In this document: positions 55,601 through 63,580 of the stretch, piece by piece | Layout: every line of letters starts with the position of its first letter | Position numbering within the stretch: position 1 is the stretch's first letter | Assembly (NCBI GenBank): GCA_963205195.1 | Contig: CAUJHR010000016.1 | Location: forward strand, 1-64,000 | Source: Pseudomonadota bacterium | Lineage (GTDB): Bacteria > Pseudomonadota > Alphaproteobacteria > Rickettsiales > SXRF01 | Direction of reading: 5' to 3' | DNA: 64,000 nt | Position numbers and translations under genes: made by a program | The notes under the pieces: model-generated | Databases searched by the model: none | Told to the model about the DNA's origin: nothing | What the model saw: the letters and a program-made list of their open reading frames with translations, nothing else

Positions 55601-56175
55601 AGGTTAATGCAAAATCTTTAACATTTAGCAGTGATACCGATGAAATAAATAAATACGCCACCCTTAAACTCTCCATTAACTCTGCTGTCCTCGGCAAACG
55701 CCTGCCGGAGAAGATGAAGCAGATTCTCCCCGCCTCAAAAAAAGGCGAGTGGAAAAAGCTGGAAGATGGCGGCGTAGAAATCTGCGGGGAAAAATTATTA
55801 TCAGGCGAATATACACTCCAGCTAGAACCCAAGCCCGAATATAAAGACCGGGCGCAGGCGCTATCCACGAATGATGCGCTGGTTATACTCGACACAACTA
55901 TAACTCCTGAGCTTGAAGCCGAGGGCATCGCACGCGATGTGGTGCGTATGATCCAGCAGGCGAGAAAAGATGCACAACTCAATGTATCCGATAAAATAAA
56001 ATTATATCTGGGTGCGGATACAAAAACAGCTGCGGCCATTACAGCACACGGCTCCTACATAATGGAGCAGACATTGGCTAGTGAGCTTCTGACTAATGTG
56101 CCCGCTTCCCCGGTTTATTCTGTTGAAAATGATATTGAAAATAATAAAATCACTATTTCATTCTTAGTAGGTTAG
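52648..56175 (+). CDS. ileS: Isoleucyl-tRNA synthetase, type 2, with repeat-encoded insertions
   Basis: 1175 aa, about 100 longer than usual. The HIGH box is PHYGHLLTGFVKD and the KMSKS box KYSKRLKNYKDP, both of the eukaryote-like (type 2) form also found in Rickettsia. Editing domain, catalytic core and anticodon-binding helices are intact. Four segments look foreign: RHPREGGDL..QGGDD (53821-53896), two inverted heptamer arrays (54304-54336, 54405-54441), CESSGC (54983-55013) and RHPRERGDL..QGGHD (55342-55417). All keep the frame, so the gene is probably functional with tolerated surface loops. The 3' end is 9 bp before the Pcm-like gene. Confidence 0.95.
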   Translation: MAEKEAKKHYPDANPNPDFPAIEQEILGFWKENKLFQQSVDSRPALENGTNNEFIFYDGPPFANGLPHYGHLLTGFVKDAFSRYQTMLGKRVERRFGWDCHGLPAEMGSEKELGISGRAAIQNFGIDKFNAHCRENVMKYAHEWENYVTRQARWVDFKNDYKTMDINFMESVLWAFKQLYDKGLVYESFRVMPYSWAAETPLSNFETKLDNSYREREDKAITVAFELKEPPKGAPKADKYFVLAWTTTPWTLPSNLALAVNAEMEYGCTLKDNKCYYFAINASPALVKEFGVANIEGNRFIVPIENAFKGDNLIGLSYTPLFPYFKDHPGSFKIIDGSDFVTDGDGTGIVHIAPGFGEDDQRVAEKNGIKTVVPVDGQGKYTDEIFDIPLVRHPREGGDLEPQSKSPEIPAQGGDDVLRLRGLNVISDKRKEAVDPFNEKQIEKYGLANLRIIQYLKKNYPDGTNRVIKEEEIPHNYPHCWRTDQPLIYRAMPSWYVEVTKFRDRAAELNQQINWIPEHIRDGQMGHMLRTAPDWSISRNRFWGTPIPVWLRQDSGARIQDSGIKVFGSIAEMEDFFDLDACLNKNLNPESRIPNPRITDLHRPFIDQLTIAKDGSQWKRVEDVFDCWFESGSMPFALVHYPFENKNWFEQHFPADFITEYVGQTRGWFNTLIMLSTALFDKPPFMNCICHGVVLDAETGLKYSKRLKNYKDPLETINQFGADALRWLMLASPVMRGQDLMVDPEGKFIRDVVRLAIKPIWNAYNFFTLYANADGIIASSCESSGCTGSNIMDSYILAKCEEAVTQIKKSLDAYDTPGACEAVLQFFDALNNWYIRRNKERFWKSEHDADKQAAYDTLYTVLVTMCKAAAPLLPLTTEEIYKNLTGQESVHLAEFPTARHPRERGDLKPQGKSNEMPAQGGHDGLVNDMEKVMAICNAALSVRSKSNIRVRQPLSNLDIIVGHQDLQSLFDNKDFITLRKIIEDEVNAKSLTFSSDTDEINKYATLKLSINSAVLGKRLPEKMKQILPASKKGEWKKLEDGGVEICGEKLLSGEYTLQLEPKPEYKDRAQALSTNDALVILDTTITPELEAEGIARDVVRMIQQARKDAQLNVSDKIKLYLGADTKTAAAITAHGSYIMEQTLASELLTNVPASPVYSVENDIENNKITISFLVG
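53821..53896. repeat. 76-bp palindromic element inside ileS, copy 1
   Basis: Ends CGTCATCCCC and GGGGATGACG are inverted; two hairpins (CCCCGC..GCGGGG) flank a variable centre. It is read in frame as 25 residues RHPREGG..QGGDD within the connective part of IleRS. Confidence 0.85.
54304..54441. repeat. Pair of inverted heptamer arrays inside ileS
   Basis: Left array 54304-54336 (GGATTCA-type units); right array 54405-54441 (four or more GAATCCC-type units). They are reverse-complementary and flank 68 bp that still encode normal IleRS sequence (VFGSIAEMEDFF). They add residues such as QDSGARIQDSG and PESRIPNPR to the protein. Confidence 0.75.
54983..55013. repeat. Short palindrome inside ileS, CATCCTG type
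   Basis: ATCCTGTG (54984-54991) pairs with CACAGGAT (55005-55012). Its ends match half of the intergenic element at 52021. It encodes SSCESSGCTGS, absent from typical IleRS at this place. Confidence 0.6.
55342..55417. repeat. 76-bp palindromic element inside ileS, copy 2
   Basis: Same length and ends (CGTCAT..ATGACG) and the same reading frame as copy 1, encoding RHPRERG..QGGHD. Divergence from copy 1 is concentrated in the central 30 bp. It lies between the catalytic part and the C-terminal anticodon region. Confidence 0.85.
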
Positions 56176-56184
56176 GAAAAAATC

Positions 56185-56844
56185 ATGTCAAAATTTGCTC
56201 TGCAGGCAGTCAATATGGTGCACGGCCAGTTGGAAACCAATGAAGTGCTCAATACTGATATTTTGCAGCTTCTGGTCGACACACCGCGTGAAGATTTTGT
56301 GCCGTCGGCACTCCGCGGCACAGCCTATATAGACAAGGATATTGAAGTATCTCCGGGGCGCTACATGCTTGCACCAATGACGTTTGCAAAACTTCTGGAA
56401 CTTGCTGAAGTAACACCATCTTGCCGCGTGCTGGCAATAGGCGATAGTAATGCTTATGCCACGGCAATCCTCTCGATACTTGGCGGGCATGTGGTGGCAA
56501 TCGACAGCAATGTCGAGATGCACGCAAAAGCGCTGGAAAATGCCGCACGTTTTAAATTAAAAGATGTGGATTTCCAGCAGGTAAAAAACATGGCTGACGG
56601 CTATGCAGTATCAGCGCCTTATGATGTTATTTTTATAAATGGCGCAGTAAGGATCTTACCTGATGCACTGACCTCACAGCTTGGCATCGGCGGCAGGCTG
56701 GTTGCCATCCGCGAAGTAAAAAAAGGCCTTGGAAAAGGCATATTGGTCCGCCGCCTCGACGGGCAGGTGAATATCCGGGAATATTTCGATGCATCAACTG
56801 CTGTTCTGGAAGGTTTTGAAGAAAGCGAACAATTTGTTTTTTAA
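56185..56844 (+). CDS. Protein-L-isoaspartate methyltransferase-like protein
   Basis: 219 aa. FVPSALRGTAYIDKDIEVSPGRYMLAP and VLAIGDSNAYATAILSILGG resemble the Pcm family SAM-binding fold, but the Pcm active-site pattern around the SAM loop is degenerate (IGDSNAYAT rather than IGTGSGYQ). Alphaproteobacteria carry this divergent Pcm next to tolC and popZ, as here. It may repair isoaspartyl residues or have another role. Confidence 0.85.
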   Translation: MSKFALQAVNMVHGQLETNEVLNTDILQLLVDTPREDFVPSALRGTAYIDKDIEVSPGRYMLAPMTFAKLLELAEVTPSCRVLAIGDSNAYATAILSILGGHVVAIDSNVEMHAKALENAARFKLKDVDFQQVKNMADGYAVSAPYDVIFINGAVRILPDALTSQLGIGGRLVAIREVKKGLGKGILVRRLDGQVNIREYFDASTAVLEGFEESEQFVF

Positions 56845-56938
56845 GGCTTGTCGCACAGCGTAAAATATTATATATAGCGCTATAATAATAACTTAATGCA
56901 AATGCCTTATTTTTGGCAGGCAGGGCTTTTAAAATTTT

Positions 56939-58687
56939 ATGATACCTAGCAAGCAGCTTTATTTATACACGACAATTTATTTATACACGACAATACTCGC
57001 CGGTATTTTACTAGCCCCAACAACAGCCTCAGCATCAGTAGCCTCACACTGGTTTGAAGATAGCAGTGCTTCGCAAAATAATATCGCCACGCCTGAAAAT
57101 AGCAGCGCGCAAAAAAATCCTGATACAACTCCCCTTCCCCCTATCGACCCGCTTAAGAATTCAGCGCCAATTGATGTAACGCCTCCTGAATTAAAGCAGG
57201 GAGAATTAAAAAAAGAAGCAACATCATTACCAGAGAAAACTTCTGGAAAAAAATCCAAAAACAAATCTGCAAAAAAGCCAGAAACGATTTCTCAGGTAAT
57301 AGCTGAAGAAGAAAAACTCCTGGGCAGTAAAAATGCTGATAGCCTTGGCGAAGAATCGCTAGGCGGCGCTGCACTGGTTGAACAGGCAAACAAAGCCACC
57401 GAAGAAGATAATAAAAAGTTTAAAGATGCGCTGGAATATGTTTATGCCAACCACCCGCAGATAAAAGCCCAGCGTGAGCAGGTAAAAATAGCAGACGAAG
57501 CCGTATCACAGGCTGTTTCCGGTTTCCGCCCTACTGCATCAGCTAATTTAAGTAAAGGGCGCGAACGTACAGGTGACGCGGCTGAAACCTGGAATTATGA
57601 TAACACTAAATCACGCAGCCTGAATGTTGAACAACCAGTATTCAGTGGCGGAGGCACAGTTGCAAGTTTCATGGCTGCCAAGCAGAGGGTAAAAGCTGCG
57701 CGCGCTAATTTGTCTGCAACTATCCAGCAGGTTCTTTATGATGCAATAGTTGCCTATACCGACATAGTGGAAAAGCAATCGGTACTGGAACTTAATCAGC
57801 AAAATGTAGCTGTTCTGCAAAAACAGATGGATGTAACCAACGCACGTTTCAAAGTAGGCGAGCTAACACTTACTGATATATCACAGGCGAAAGCTCGCCT
57901 TGCTAGTGCGGAAGCCAGCCATAAGCAAGCGCTTGGCGACCTTGAAGCAGCACGCGCAACATTTAAACGCAAAATTGGTTATGACGTACAGGGAAAAACA
58001 GTAATGCCGCCGGTACCTGCTGGTATACCACCCACTCTTACCGAATCACTTGAGCTGTCATATTTGAATAACCCGATATTGAAGGCTGCACATTATAATG
58101 AGCAGGCCGCGGGAGATGATGTTTATGTACGCGGCTCTGCTATACTTCCATCCGTAAGCATTCAAGGCACTATGAGCCGTGCTGATGGGAATAGATTATC
58201 TGCACTCAACCAGATAGACCAGGATGCCATACGCTTAAATATCAATATACCGATATACCAATCAGGTGCTGAATGGTCGCGCCTGCGTGAAGCGCGCAAT
58301 GCAGCGCAGCAGGCAAAATTCAATAGCTTTGATACCCGCGAATCAGTGGTTGAAAGTGTAAGTATTGCATGGGAATCCTATCTTACCAGCAAGGCTATAA
58401 TCATATCTAACCAGGCGGCAGTAGATGCAGCTGAAACGGCATTAAATGGAGTACGCAAAGAAAATGAATTTGGCACACGCACTATACTGGATGTATTAAA
58501 TGCCGAACAAGAAACTTTTTCAGCGCGTGTAAATTTAATTCAGGCTATCCGCACCGAAAAATTACAGGCATACCGCCTGCTTGCTACGGTAGGAAAACTT
58601 ACTGCAAAAGATTTGGGACTTAAATCTGAAGCAGAAGATCTAAAAGAACATTACAATAGTGCAAAATATCAGTTGCTAGGTTTGTGA
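56939..58687 (+). CDS. tolC: TolC-family outer membrane efflux protein
   Basis: 582 aa. Signal peptide with a 6-residue duplication (LYTTIY, LYTTI) caused by an 18-bp tandem repeat at 56958-56993. A low-complexity linker (about 35-160) precedes two homologous halves with the TolC pattern ALEYVYANHPQIKAQREQV, LQAKARL-like helices and NEFGTRTILDVLNAEQETF. Outer-membrane channel for type I secretion or RND efflux; no partner pump is nearby. A 12-bp palindrome TATAGCGCTATA lies upstream (56873-56884). Confidence 0.9.
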   Translation: MIPSKQLYLYTTIYLYTTILAGILLAPTTASASVASHWFEDSSASQNNIATPENSSAQKNPDTTPLPPIDPLKNSAPIDVTPPELKQGELKKEATSLPEKTSGKKSKNKSAKKPETISQVIAEEEKLLGSKNADSLGEESLGGAALVEQANKATEEDNKKFKDALEYVYANHPQIKAQREQVKIADEAVSQAVSGFRPTASANLSKGRERTGDAAETWNYDNTKSRSLNVEQPVFSGGGTVASFMAAKQRVKAARANLSATIQQVLYDAIVAYTDIVEKQSVLELNQQNVAVLQKQMDVTNARFKVGELTLTDISQAKARLASAEASHKQALGDLEAARATFKRKIGYDVQGKTVMPPVPAGIPPTLTESLELSYLNNPILKAAHYNEQAAGDDVYVRGSAILPSVSIQGTMSRADGNRLSALNQIDQDAIRLNINIPIYQSGAEWSRLREARNAAQQAKFNSFDTRESVVESVSIAWESYLTSKAIIISNQAAVDAAETALNGVRKENEFGTRTILDVLNAEQETFSARVNLIQAIRTEKLQAYRLLATVGKLTAKDLGLKSEAEDLKEHYNSAKYQLLGL

Positions 58688-58758
58688 TAATCGCTATTTA
58701 ATACTAGATATTTAAATATCAATGCAAGTAGATACAACATCTGGTATTGGAGAAAGCC

Positions 58759-59376
58759 ATGGAGGCAAAAAAACAGGGTGCTGGTGAAGAAGATCTCTCA
58801 ATGGAAGAGATACTTCAGTCTATACGTCGTATCATTGCTGATGATGGTGATGAAGGTAAAGCCGCCTCTGCATCACCAAGCATATTGACCGATGAATCGC
58901 CAGTAGCATCTTCGGATATTCTCGAACTCACTGATATGATCGAAGATGATGGCTCAATCACCAATATAAAAGAATCTAAAAAAGATGCTGTTGACGTGCT
59001 TGATAACATTGATGCTGCGCTTAAACCTGCTGCCACAGCTGCAGCACCAAAAATAGAGACACCAAAACCTGCCGCTGCCGCCCCTTCTGTTATAGCACCA
59101 AAAGATGATGATGATATGTCAGACGAAGAAATGGAGGCCCTGCTTTCTAAAGCTGCCGAACAAGCCGCTATCTCATCCTTAGCAAAATTGAATGTCCCTG
59201 AGCCTAAAATAGAAACACATACTTCGCCTTCACCACAATTTCGTTCAGGTATGACAGTTGAAGATATGGTAGAGGAGCTTTTAAAGCCAATGATGAAAGA
59301 ATGGCTTGATAGCAACCTCCCAATTATCGTAGAAAAAATTGTTGAACGCGAAGTGGTACGTTTGACACGGCGCTAA
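58759..59376 (+). CDS. popZ: PopZ-like polar organising protein (DUF2497)
   Basis: About 205 aa from ATG 58759 with GGAG at good spacing; a TTG at 58747 is also in frame. The N-terminus DLSMEEILQSIRRIIADD and the C-terminal helix MTVEDMVEELLKPMMKEWLDS followed by LPIIVEKIVEREV match PopZ. The centre is Pro/Ala/Asp rich and probably disordered. PopZ forms pole scaffolds that hold the chromosome origin. In many relatives valS follows; here a tRNA does. Confidence 0.92.
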   Translation: MEAKKQGAGEEDLSMEEILQSIRRIIADDGDEGKAASASPSILTDESPVASSDILELTDMIEDDGSITNIKESKKDAVDVLDNIDAALKPAATAAAPKIETPKPAAAAPSVIAPKDDDDMSDEEMEALLSKAAEQAAISSLAKLNVPEPKIETHTSPSPQFRSGMTVEDMVEELLKPMMKEWLDSNLPIIVEKIVEREVVRLTRR

Positions 59377-59698
59377 AATATTTTTAACGCTACCCAATTA
59401 TCTAGTTAGCCACTGGATAAATTTTGGAATATTTTATCTTTAAATATAAGATAAACGGGATTTGTCAGGTTATTAAGTTTTTTCCCTTGATTTGCTTATC
59501 TTACCATCAATTATTAATTGATTAATTGTAAAATTTTTCTTCTGGCACACGAAGAATTTTTGCATAATAATTAATATTTATTAACTATAATGCCGGTTTG
59601 ATACATATATACAATTAGCTGTGTAACTAACTTTATAAATTAGCCATAAATTTTACATAAAGACTATTATAACAAGCTAAATAATAACATTAAAACGA
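59377..59698. other. Non-coding stretch between popZ and tRNA-Gln
   Basis: Very A+T rich, no gene seen. It holds an 8-bp inverted repeat TTTATCTT/AAGATAAA (59433-59455) without a T-run, and a weaker TTCTTC/GAAGAA hairpin further on. Possible popZ termination zone; nothing else identified. Confidence 0.4.
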
Positions 59699-59773
59699 TG
59701 GCTGGGGCGCCAGGATTCGAACCTGGGTATGACGGAATCAAAATCCGTTGCCTTACCGCTTGGCGACGCCCCA
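59699..59773 (-). tRNA. tRNA-Gln (TTG)
   Basis: Minus strand from 59773: acceptor TGGGGCG pairs with CGCCCCA (59703-59709 complement); the anticodon stem CGGA/TCCG encloses a loop with anticodon TTG; T arm TTCGAAT; CCA encoded at 59699-59701. Confidence 0.95.
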
Positions 59774-60071
59774 ACAACTTGAATATTATAAGCAAAAGAC
59801 AAGAAAATAAAATTCATTACAGCCTCTGCGGTTGCATAGGAACGCAAACTCATCAATTTGTCAATTGGATTGAGGCAAATATATATAAAAAAAGCATAAA
59901 GACGGTAAAAATAACACAAATAGATTGCATTTTATATATCTATGTGCTATCAAATCACTCCCAGCAAAACTGGTTAATATTTATAAACCATTTATAAACT
60001 ATTTAGATCGTACCAAGCCAATGAAAGAAAGCCACCAGAAAACTAATACAAAAATAAAAGGTGATGAGAAA

Positions 60072-61541
60072 ATGACTTCACATTATGAGGCAGCCATTCC
60101 TGTAAATGATATGGATACTGATTTCCATATACAGGAAAATACTACACCTAAAAACCAGGCACTTAATATTTACATATATTCAGATATATTATCATTATGC
60201 TTGGGCCTTGCCTGCTCATGGTTGGCTGCTTATTCTATAAATGGGATATTTTTTAAGTCAGGCGGCTTGCTTTTATCTGAAACATATACATCGAACCATA
60301 TATTATCATTTTTAGCAGTTTCATCGGGTTTGCTCCTTTGGTTTGGCCATAACAAACATTATAAAGTAAGAATGCCTTTCTGGACCGAAACACAAAAAAT
60401 AATAAACGCCCTTGGCTTTGCGCTTCTGGTAGATGGCTTTTTACAATTTGCCTCCAAGCATGACATTTCAAGGGTACTTATAATTTCAAGCTGGATATTT
60501 TCTGCATTCATAATTATAGCCCTTCGAGCAGCAGTTCGTAAGGCTGCCATTAAACGCGGCTCTTTTCAGTTGCCTACCTTACTTATCGGAACCGGCACAA
60601 CAGCGCAGCAGATACAAGCAGCACTGAAATCTGCGCCAGAAATGGGTTATGCAATAACAGCACAGATCAAGAACCTGCAGGTAGAGTTTTTGCAGGCCGG
60701 AAGTTCATGGAAAAGGCTTTGTGAAAAATTTGGCGCACAACATGTGATAATTGCGCTGGATGGGAAAGACCTGCATGAAACCGATAAAATAATGGAAAAG
60801 CTTGCCCGTGAACCAATTTCATTCTCAGTAGCGCCACCGCTACAGAATCTACCAGTTACCGGAATGGTACCGCATTATTTTATGAATAATAATAATATAT
60901 TGATAACACATAGCTGCTGCATAGAACAGCGCCTGCCCCAGATAATCAAGCGCTCTATTGACATTGCAGTTTCAGGAAGCGCACTTATTGTCTTATCGCC
61001 AATAATGTTATTTATAGCCTGCATGGTTAAAATGGATGGCGGTTCTGCATTATTTGGGCATAAGCGCCTTGGTTTCCGCGGAAAAATATTCCCATGCATG
61101 AAATTCCGCACCATGGTAATGGGCGGCGATGCAATATTAAAACAGCATTTGAAAGACAACCCGGAAGCTGCAAAAGAATGGGCAGAAAGCCAGAAATTAT
61201 TAAATGACCCGCGTGTTACTAGATTTGGGAAATTTCTACGCAGCACAAGCCTTGATGAACTACCGCAGCTTATAAATGTATTACGCGGCGACATGAGTCT
61301 TGTAGGGCCACGCCCAATAGTGCGCGATGAGATTGGCCATTATAAGCATGATATAACCCATTATTACCGCGTACGTCCTGGTGTAACTGGTCTATGGCAG
61401 GTTAGCGGGCGTAGCGACGTTAGCTACGCGCAGCGCGTACAAATGGATAGCTGGTATGTAAAGAACTGGTCGCTGTGGCATGATATAGCAATTATGTGCA
61501 AAACATTCCCGGCGGTATTCAAACGCAGTGGCGCATATTAG
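60072..61541 (+). CDS. Undecaprenyl-phosphate sugar phosphotransferase (WbaP/exopolysaccharide type)
   Basis: About 489 aa from ATG 60072, chosen because AAGGTGA lies seven bases upstream; earlier in-frame starts at 59925 and 60021 lack one. Four N-terminal membrane helices, a nucleotide-binding-like middle (LPTLLIGTGTTAQQIQAAL), then a C-terminal sugar transferase domain: KRSIDIAVSGSALIVLSPI, MKFRTMV, TSLDELPQLINVLRGDMSL and VGPRP, with RPGVTGLWQVSGRS. It loads the first sugar of an exopolysaccharide or O-antigen repeat. The 298 bp before it, after the tRNA, hold no other gene. No other glycan genes are adjacent. Confidence 0.92.
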   Translation: MTSHYEAAIPVNDMDTDFHIQENTTPKNQALNIYIYSDILSLCLGLACSWLAAYSINGIFFKSGGLLLSETYTSNHILSFLAVSSGLLLWFGHNKHYKVRMPFWTETQKIINALGFALLVDGFLQFASKHDISRVLIISSWIFSAFIIIALRAAVRKAAIKRGSFQLPTLLIGTGTTAQQIQAALKSAPEMGYAITAQIKNLQVEFLQAGSSWKRLCEKFGAQHVIIALDGKDLHETDKIMEKLAREPISFSVAPPLQNLPVTGMVPHYFMNNNNILITHSCCIEQRLPQIIKRSIDIAVSGSALIVLSPIMLFIACMVKMDGGSALFGHKRLGFRGKIFPCMKFRTMVMGGDAILKQHLKDNPEAAKEWAESQKLLNDPRVTRFGKFLRSTSLDELPQLINVLRGDMSLVGPRPIVRDEIGHYKHDITHYYRVRPGVTGLWQVSGRSDVSYAQRVQMDSWYVKNWSLWHDIAIMCKTFPAVFKRSGAY

Positions 61542-61548
61542 TTAAGCT

Positions 61549-61939
61549 CTACCTGTTAAGCACATGCTTGCGGGTAGACTCAACGACCTCTTTCACTTCT
61601 TCTATCAAATCATCTGGAATGGCGATCTGCTCAAAGCTTTTTACCATATGTTCAACCACTAAGTTGAAATGGTTATCATTCATGCCTTTTTCAACTGATG
61701 AAGTATGAGCATTACGCAGCCCACGCTGCCAGTAAGTATAATCTGTTGGGCCCACCCGTGGCAAAAGTAAGGAAAGTACGCTGTTTATTTATCAGCCTTT
61801 CTATTTCCACATTTTTAAAAAAAGGTGCAAGCTGCTCATCATTCATAACCTTCTTATAAAAAATATTCAGCACTTTAGCGATAGTATCATCGCCGCCGAT
61901 ACGATTATAAAGGCTACTCTTTAATGTAATTCCAGGCAT
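61549..61939 (-). pseudogene. Truncated haemoglobin, frameshifted
   Basis: The first frame (61939 down to about 61755) reads SSLYNRIGGDDTIAKVLNIF, NDEQLAPFFKNV and FLTFATGGPN, a group 1 truncated globin. In GGGCCC the frame breaks; the second frame continues DYTYWQRGLRNAHTSSVEKG, NDNHFNLVVEHM and ends VVESTRKHVLNR. Removing one C restores a protein of about 130 aa. The proximal His lies in the second frame. A true mutation or a homopolymer error. Confidence 0.82.
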
Positions 61940-62026
61940 TTTATTCTACTATAGAGTGAATATTTTTACAAAATAGCCAATTAATGGAACAACACAAGCA
62001 AAATTGATAATGATGCAGATTAATTC

Positions 62027-62380
62027 CTATTGGGCATCCTTTGCCTTGAATTGTTCATAAGCTATCATCGCATCAGCCGCATACATTAAAGACGGGCCGC
62101 CGCCCATATAAACAGCCATTCCAAGCACCTCTTCAAACTCTTCGCGTGTTGCGCCAAGCTTAACCAGAGCTTCAGAATGAAACCCTATACAACCATCGCA
62201 GCGGGTAGAAACACCTATAGCCAGTGCAATGAACTCCTTAGTTTTTTTATCCAATGCACCATCTTTTGTTGCTGCTTGCGCCATAGCTGAAAATCCCTGC
62301 ATTGTATCAGCAATATCCTTACGCAGTATTTTTATATTATTACTTATGCGCTTTGTGATTTCTGGATAGTGCTTTTCCAT
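62027..62380 (-). CDS. AhpD-like (carboxymuconolactone decarboxylase fold) protein
   Basis: 117 aa helical protein with the redox motif CDGCIGFHSEALVKLGA (CxxC plus His) of the AhpD-like family, then VLGMAVYMGGGPSLMYAADA. Likely a thiol-dependent peroxidase or reductase. Divergent from the BigR-type regulator and sharing its operator, so probably part of a sulfide/oxidant response. Confidence 0.88.
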   Translation of the reverse strand: MEKHYPEITKRISNNIKILRKDIADTMQGFSAMAQAATKDGALDKKTKEFIALAIGVSTRCDGCIGFHSEALVKLGATREEFEEVLGMAVYMGGGPSLMYAADAMIAYEQFKAKDAQ

Positions 62381-62423
62381 TCAATTCTCCGTTTACTTAA
62401 AATGTTTATTACAAATGATTATA

Positions 62424-62457
62424 TTGACTATATTAGAATAATCTAATATATTGTCAA
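62424..62457. promoter_or_regulatory. Symmetrical operator with two opposed overlapping promoters
   Basis: A 22-bp perfect palindrome TATATTAGA-ATAA-TCTAATATA spans 62429-62450. Plus-strand promoter: TTGACT (62424-62429), 17-nt spacer, TATATT (62447-62452), which puts the start site on or next to the ATG at 62459 (leaderless mRNA). Minus-strand promoter: TTGACA (62457-62452), 16-nt spacer, TAATAT (62435-62430), driving the AhpD-like gene. A bound repressor would block both. Confidence 0.75.
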
Positions 62458-62458
62458 C

Positions 62459-62779
62459 ATGAATAAAATAAACAACCCTATTACAATAAAGCAGATGCAG
62501 TGCAATGCAGTGCGGGCAGAAACACTATTAAAGCAGCTTGCCAATGCTAATCGTCTTATGGTTTTATGCCATCTTGTTTCCGGGGAAAAGAATGCGGGCG
62601 AATTAGCTGAAGCCGTTGATCTATCACAGTCAGCACTATCCCAGCATTTAGCCCGCCTCCGTGAAGCAGGCCTGGTAAAATCAGAAAAGCGCGGGCTTTC
62701 TGTATATTACAGCATTTGCAGCATGGAGGCGCAGGCTTTACTTTCAGTTCTGTATTTGATTTATTGCCGCGAATCATAA
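62459..62779 (+). CDS. BigR/SqrR-type ArsR-family repressor
   Basis: 106 aa winged helix: LLKQLANANRLMVLCHLVSG, recognition helix LSQSALSQHLARLREAGLVK, and wing KRGLSVYYSI. Two cysteines, in MVLCHL (about 37) and LIYCRE (about 104), occupy the positions that form a disulfide or polysulfide bridge in BigR, YgaV and SqrR. Metal-site residues of ArsR/SmtB are absent. It likely senses sulfide or persulfide and represses itself, the rhodanese gene and the divergent AhpD-like gene. Confidence 0.87.
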   Translation: MNKINNPITIKQMQCNAVRAETLLKQLANANRLMVLCHLVSGEKNAGELAEAVDLSQSALSQHLARLREAGLVKSEKRGLSVYYSICSMEAQALLSVLYLIYCRES

Positions 62780-62801
62780 TTATTTTAGAGAAAGCTAATT
62801 T

Positions 62802-63344
62802 ATGACACTTAAAACCATAGATGCCAAAACCCTTAAAAATTGGCTGGACAAAAACGAAGCCATTTTAATTGATGTACGCGAGCCAGCTGAACATACCGCA
62901 GAAAACATTGCTGGCTCACTCCTATTGCCTTTAGGAAAAGTTAGCAAATCCGCCTTACCGGACTGTACAGGAAAAAAACTGGTGCTTCATTGCCGCAAAG
63001 GTGGGCGCGGAGGCTCAGCCTGTGAAAAGCTATTATCCGAAGACCCAACAATGGAGATTTATAATCTTGAAGGCGGCATAGAGTCATGGCGCAGTGCCGG
63101 CTTAGCAATTGCAACCTCAGGAAAGCCATTTTTGCCGCTTGATCGCCAGGTACAGCTAACTATAGGCATTATACTTATAACAGCAAGCTTCCTGGGGTAT
63201 ATTTTTACACCTGCTTTCTTCATCCTGACCGGCTTAATTGGCGCGGGACTCACCATGGCAGGGGCAACAGGTTTTTGCGGCCTTGCTTTCCTTTTGGCGA
63301 AAATGCCCTGGAACCAGAAGACAAGCTTTTGTATGGTTCACTAA
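62802..63344 (+). CDS. Rhodanese with C-terminal DUF2892 membrane hairpin
   Basis: 180 aa. Rhodanese domain (1-105): ILIDVREPAEHTAENIAGSL and the active Cys in LVLHCRKGGRGGSA. Two membrane helices follow (IGIILITASFLGYIF and LIGAGLTMAGATGFCGLAFL), the DUF2892 unit. It moves sulfane sulfur at the inner membrane. Twenty-two bp after the BigR-type gene; one operon. Confidence 0.92.
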   Translation: MTLKTIDAKTLKNWLDKNEAILIDVREPAEHTAENIAGSLLLPLGKVSKSALPDCTGKKLVLHCRKGGRGGSACEKLLSEDPTMEIYNLEGGIESWRSAGLAIATSGKPFLPLDRQVQLTIGIILITASFLGYIFTPAFFILTGLIGAGLTMAGATGFCGLAFLLAKMPWNQKTSFCMVH

Positions 63345-63370
63345 GGCCATTAAAAATTATGATTTATAAA

Positions 63371-63455
63371 TGGTGCGGTCGAGAAGACTCGAACTTCCAA
63401 GGGTCGCCCCGCCACCACCTCAAGGTGGTGCGTCTACCAATTCCGCCACGACCGC
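63371..63455 (-). tRNA. tRNA-Leu (GAG)
   Basis: Class II tRNA on the minus strand: acceptor GCGGTCG/CGACCGC, D arm with GGTAGACGC, anticodon stem CCACC/GGTGG with loop TTGAGGT (anticodon GAG), a long variable arm, T arm TTCGAGT and encoded CCA (63371-63373). Confidence 0.93.
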
Positions 63456-63580
63456 ACACATACGATGCATTCAAACAGAGAAGAATGCTGACTTTCCATA
63501 AAAATGGAGATAGACATGTAGCAAATATTACAAAATCCACAAGTAGGATTTTATTTTTTATTATATAATGCGGTTTTATT

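Noticed and set aside
59698..59997. Plus-strand open frame across tRNA-Gln
   Set aside because: Antisense to a clear tRNA and without a family; a chance frame.
61549..61764. Separate small gene downstream of the globin fragment
   Set aside because: Its sequence is the C-terminal half of the truncated haemoglobin, so it is part of a broken gene.
63371..63455. tRNA-Ser (TGA) reading of the class II tRNA
   Set aside because: That frame of the anticodon arm breaks the stem; CCACC/GGTGG pairs perfectly only with anticodon GAG.
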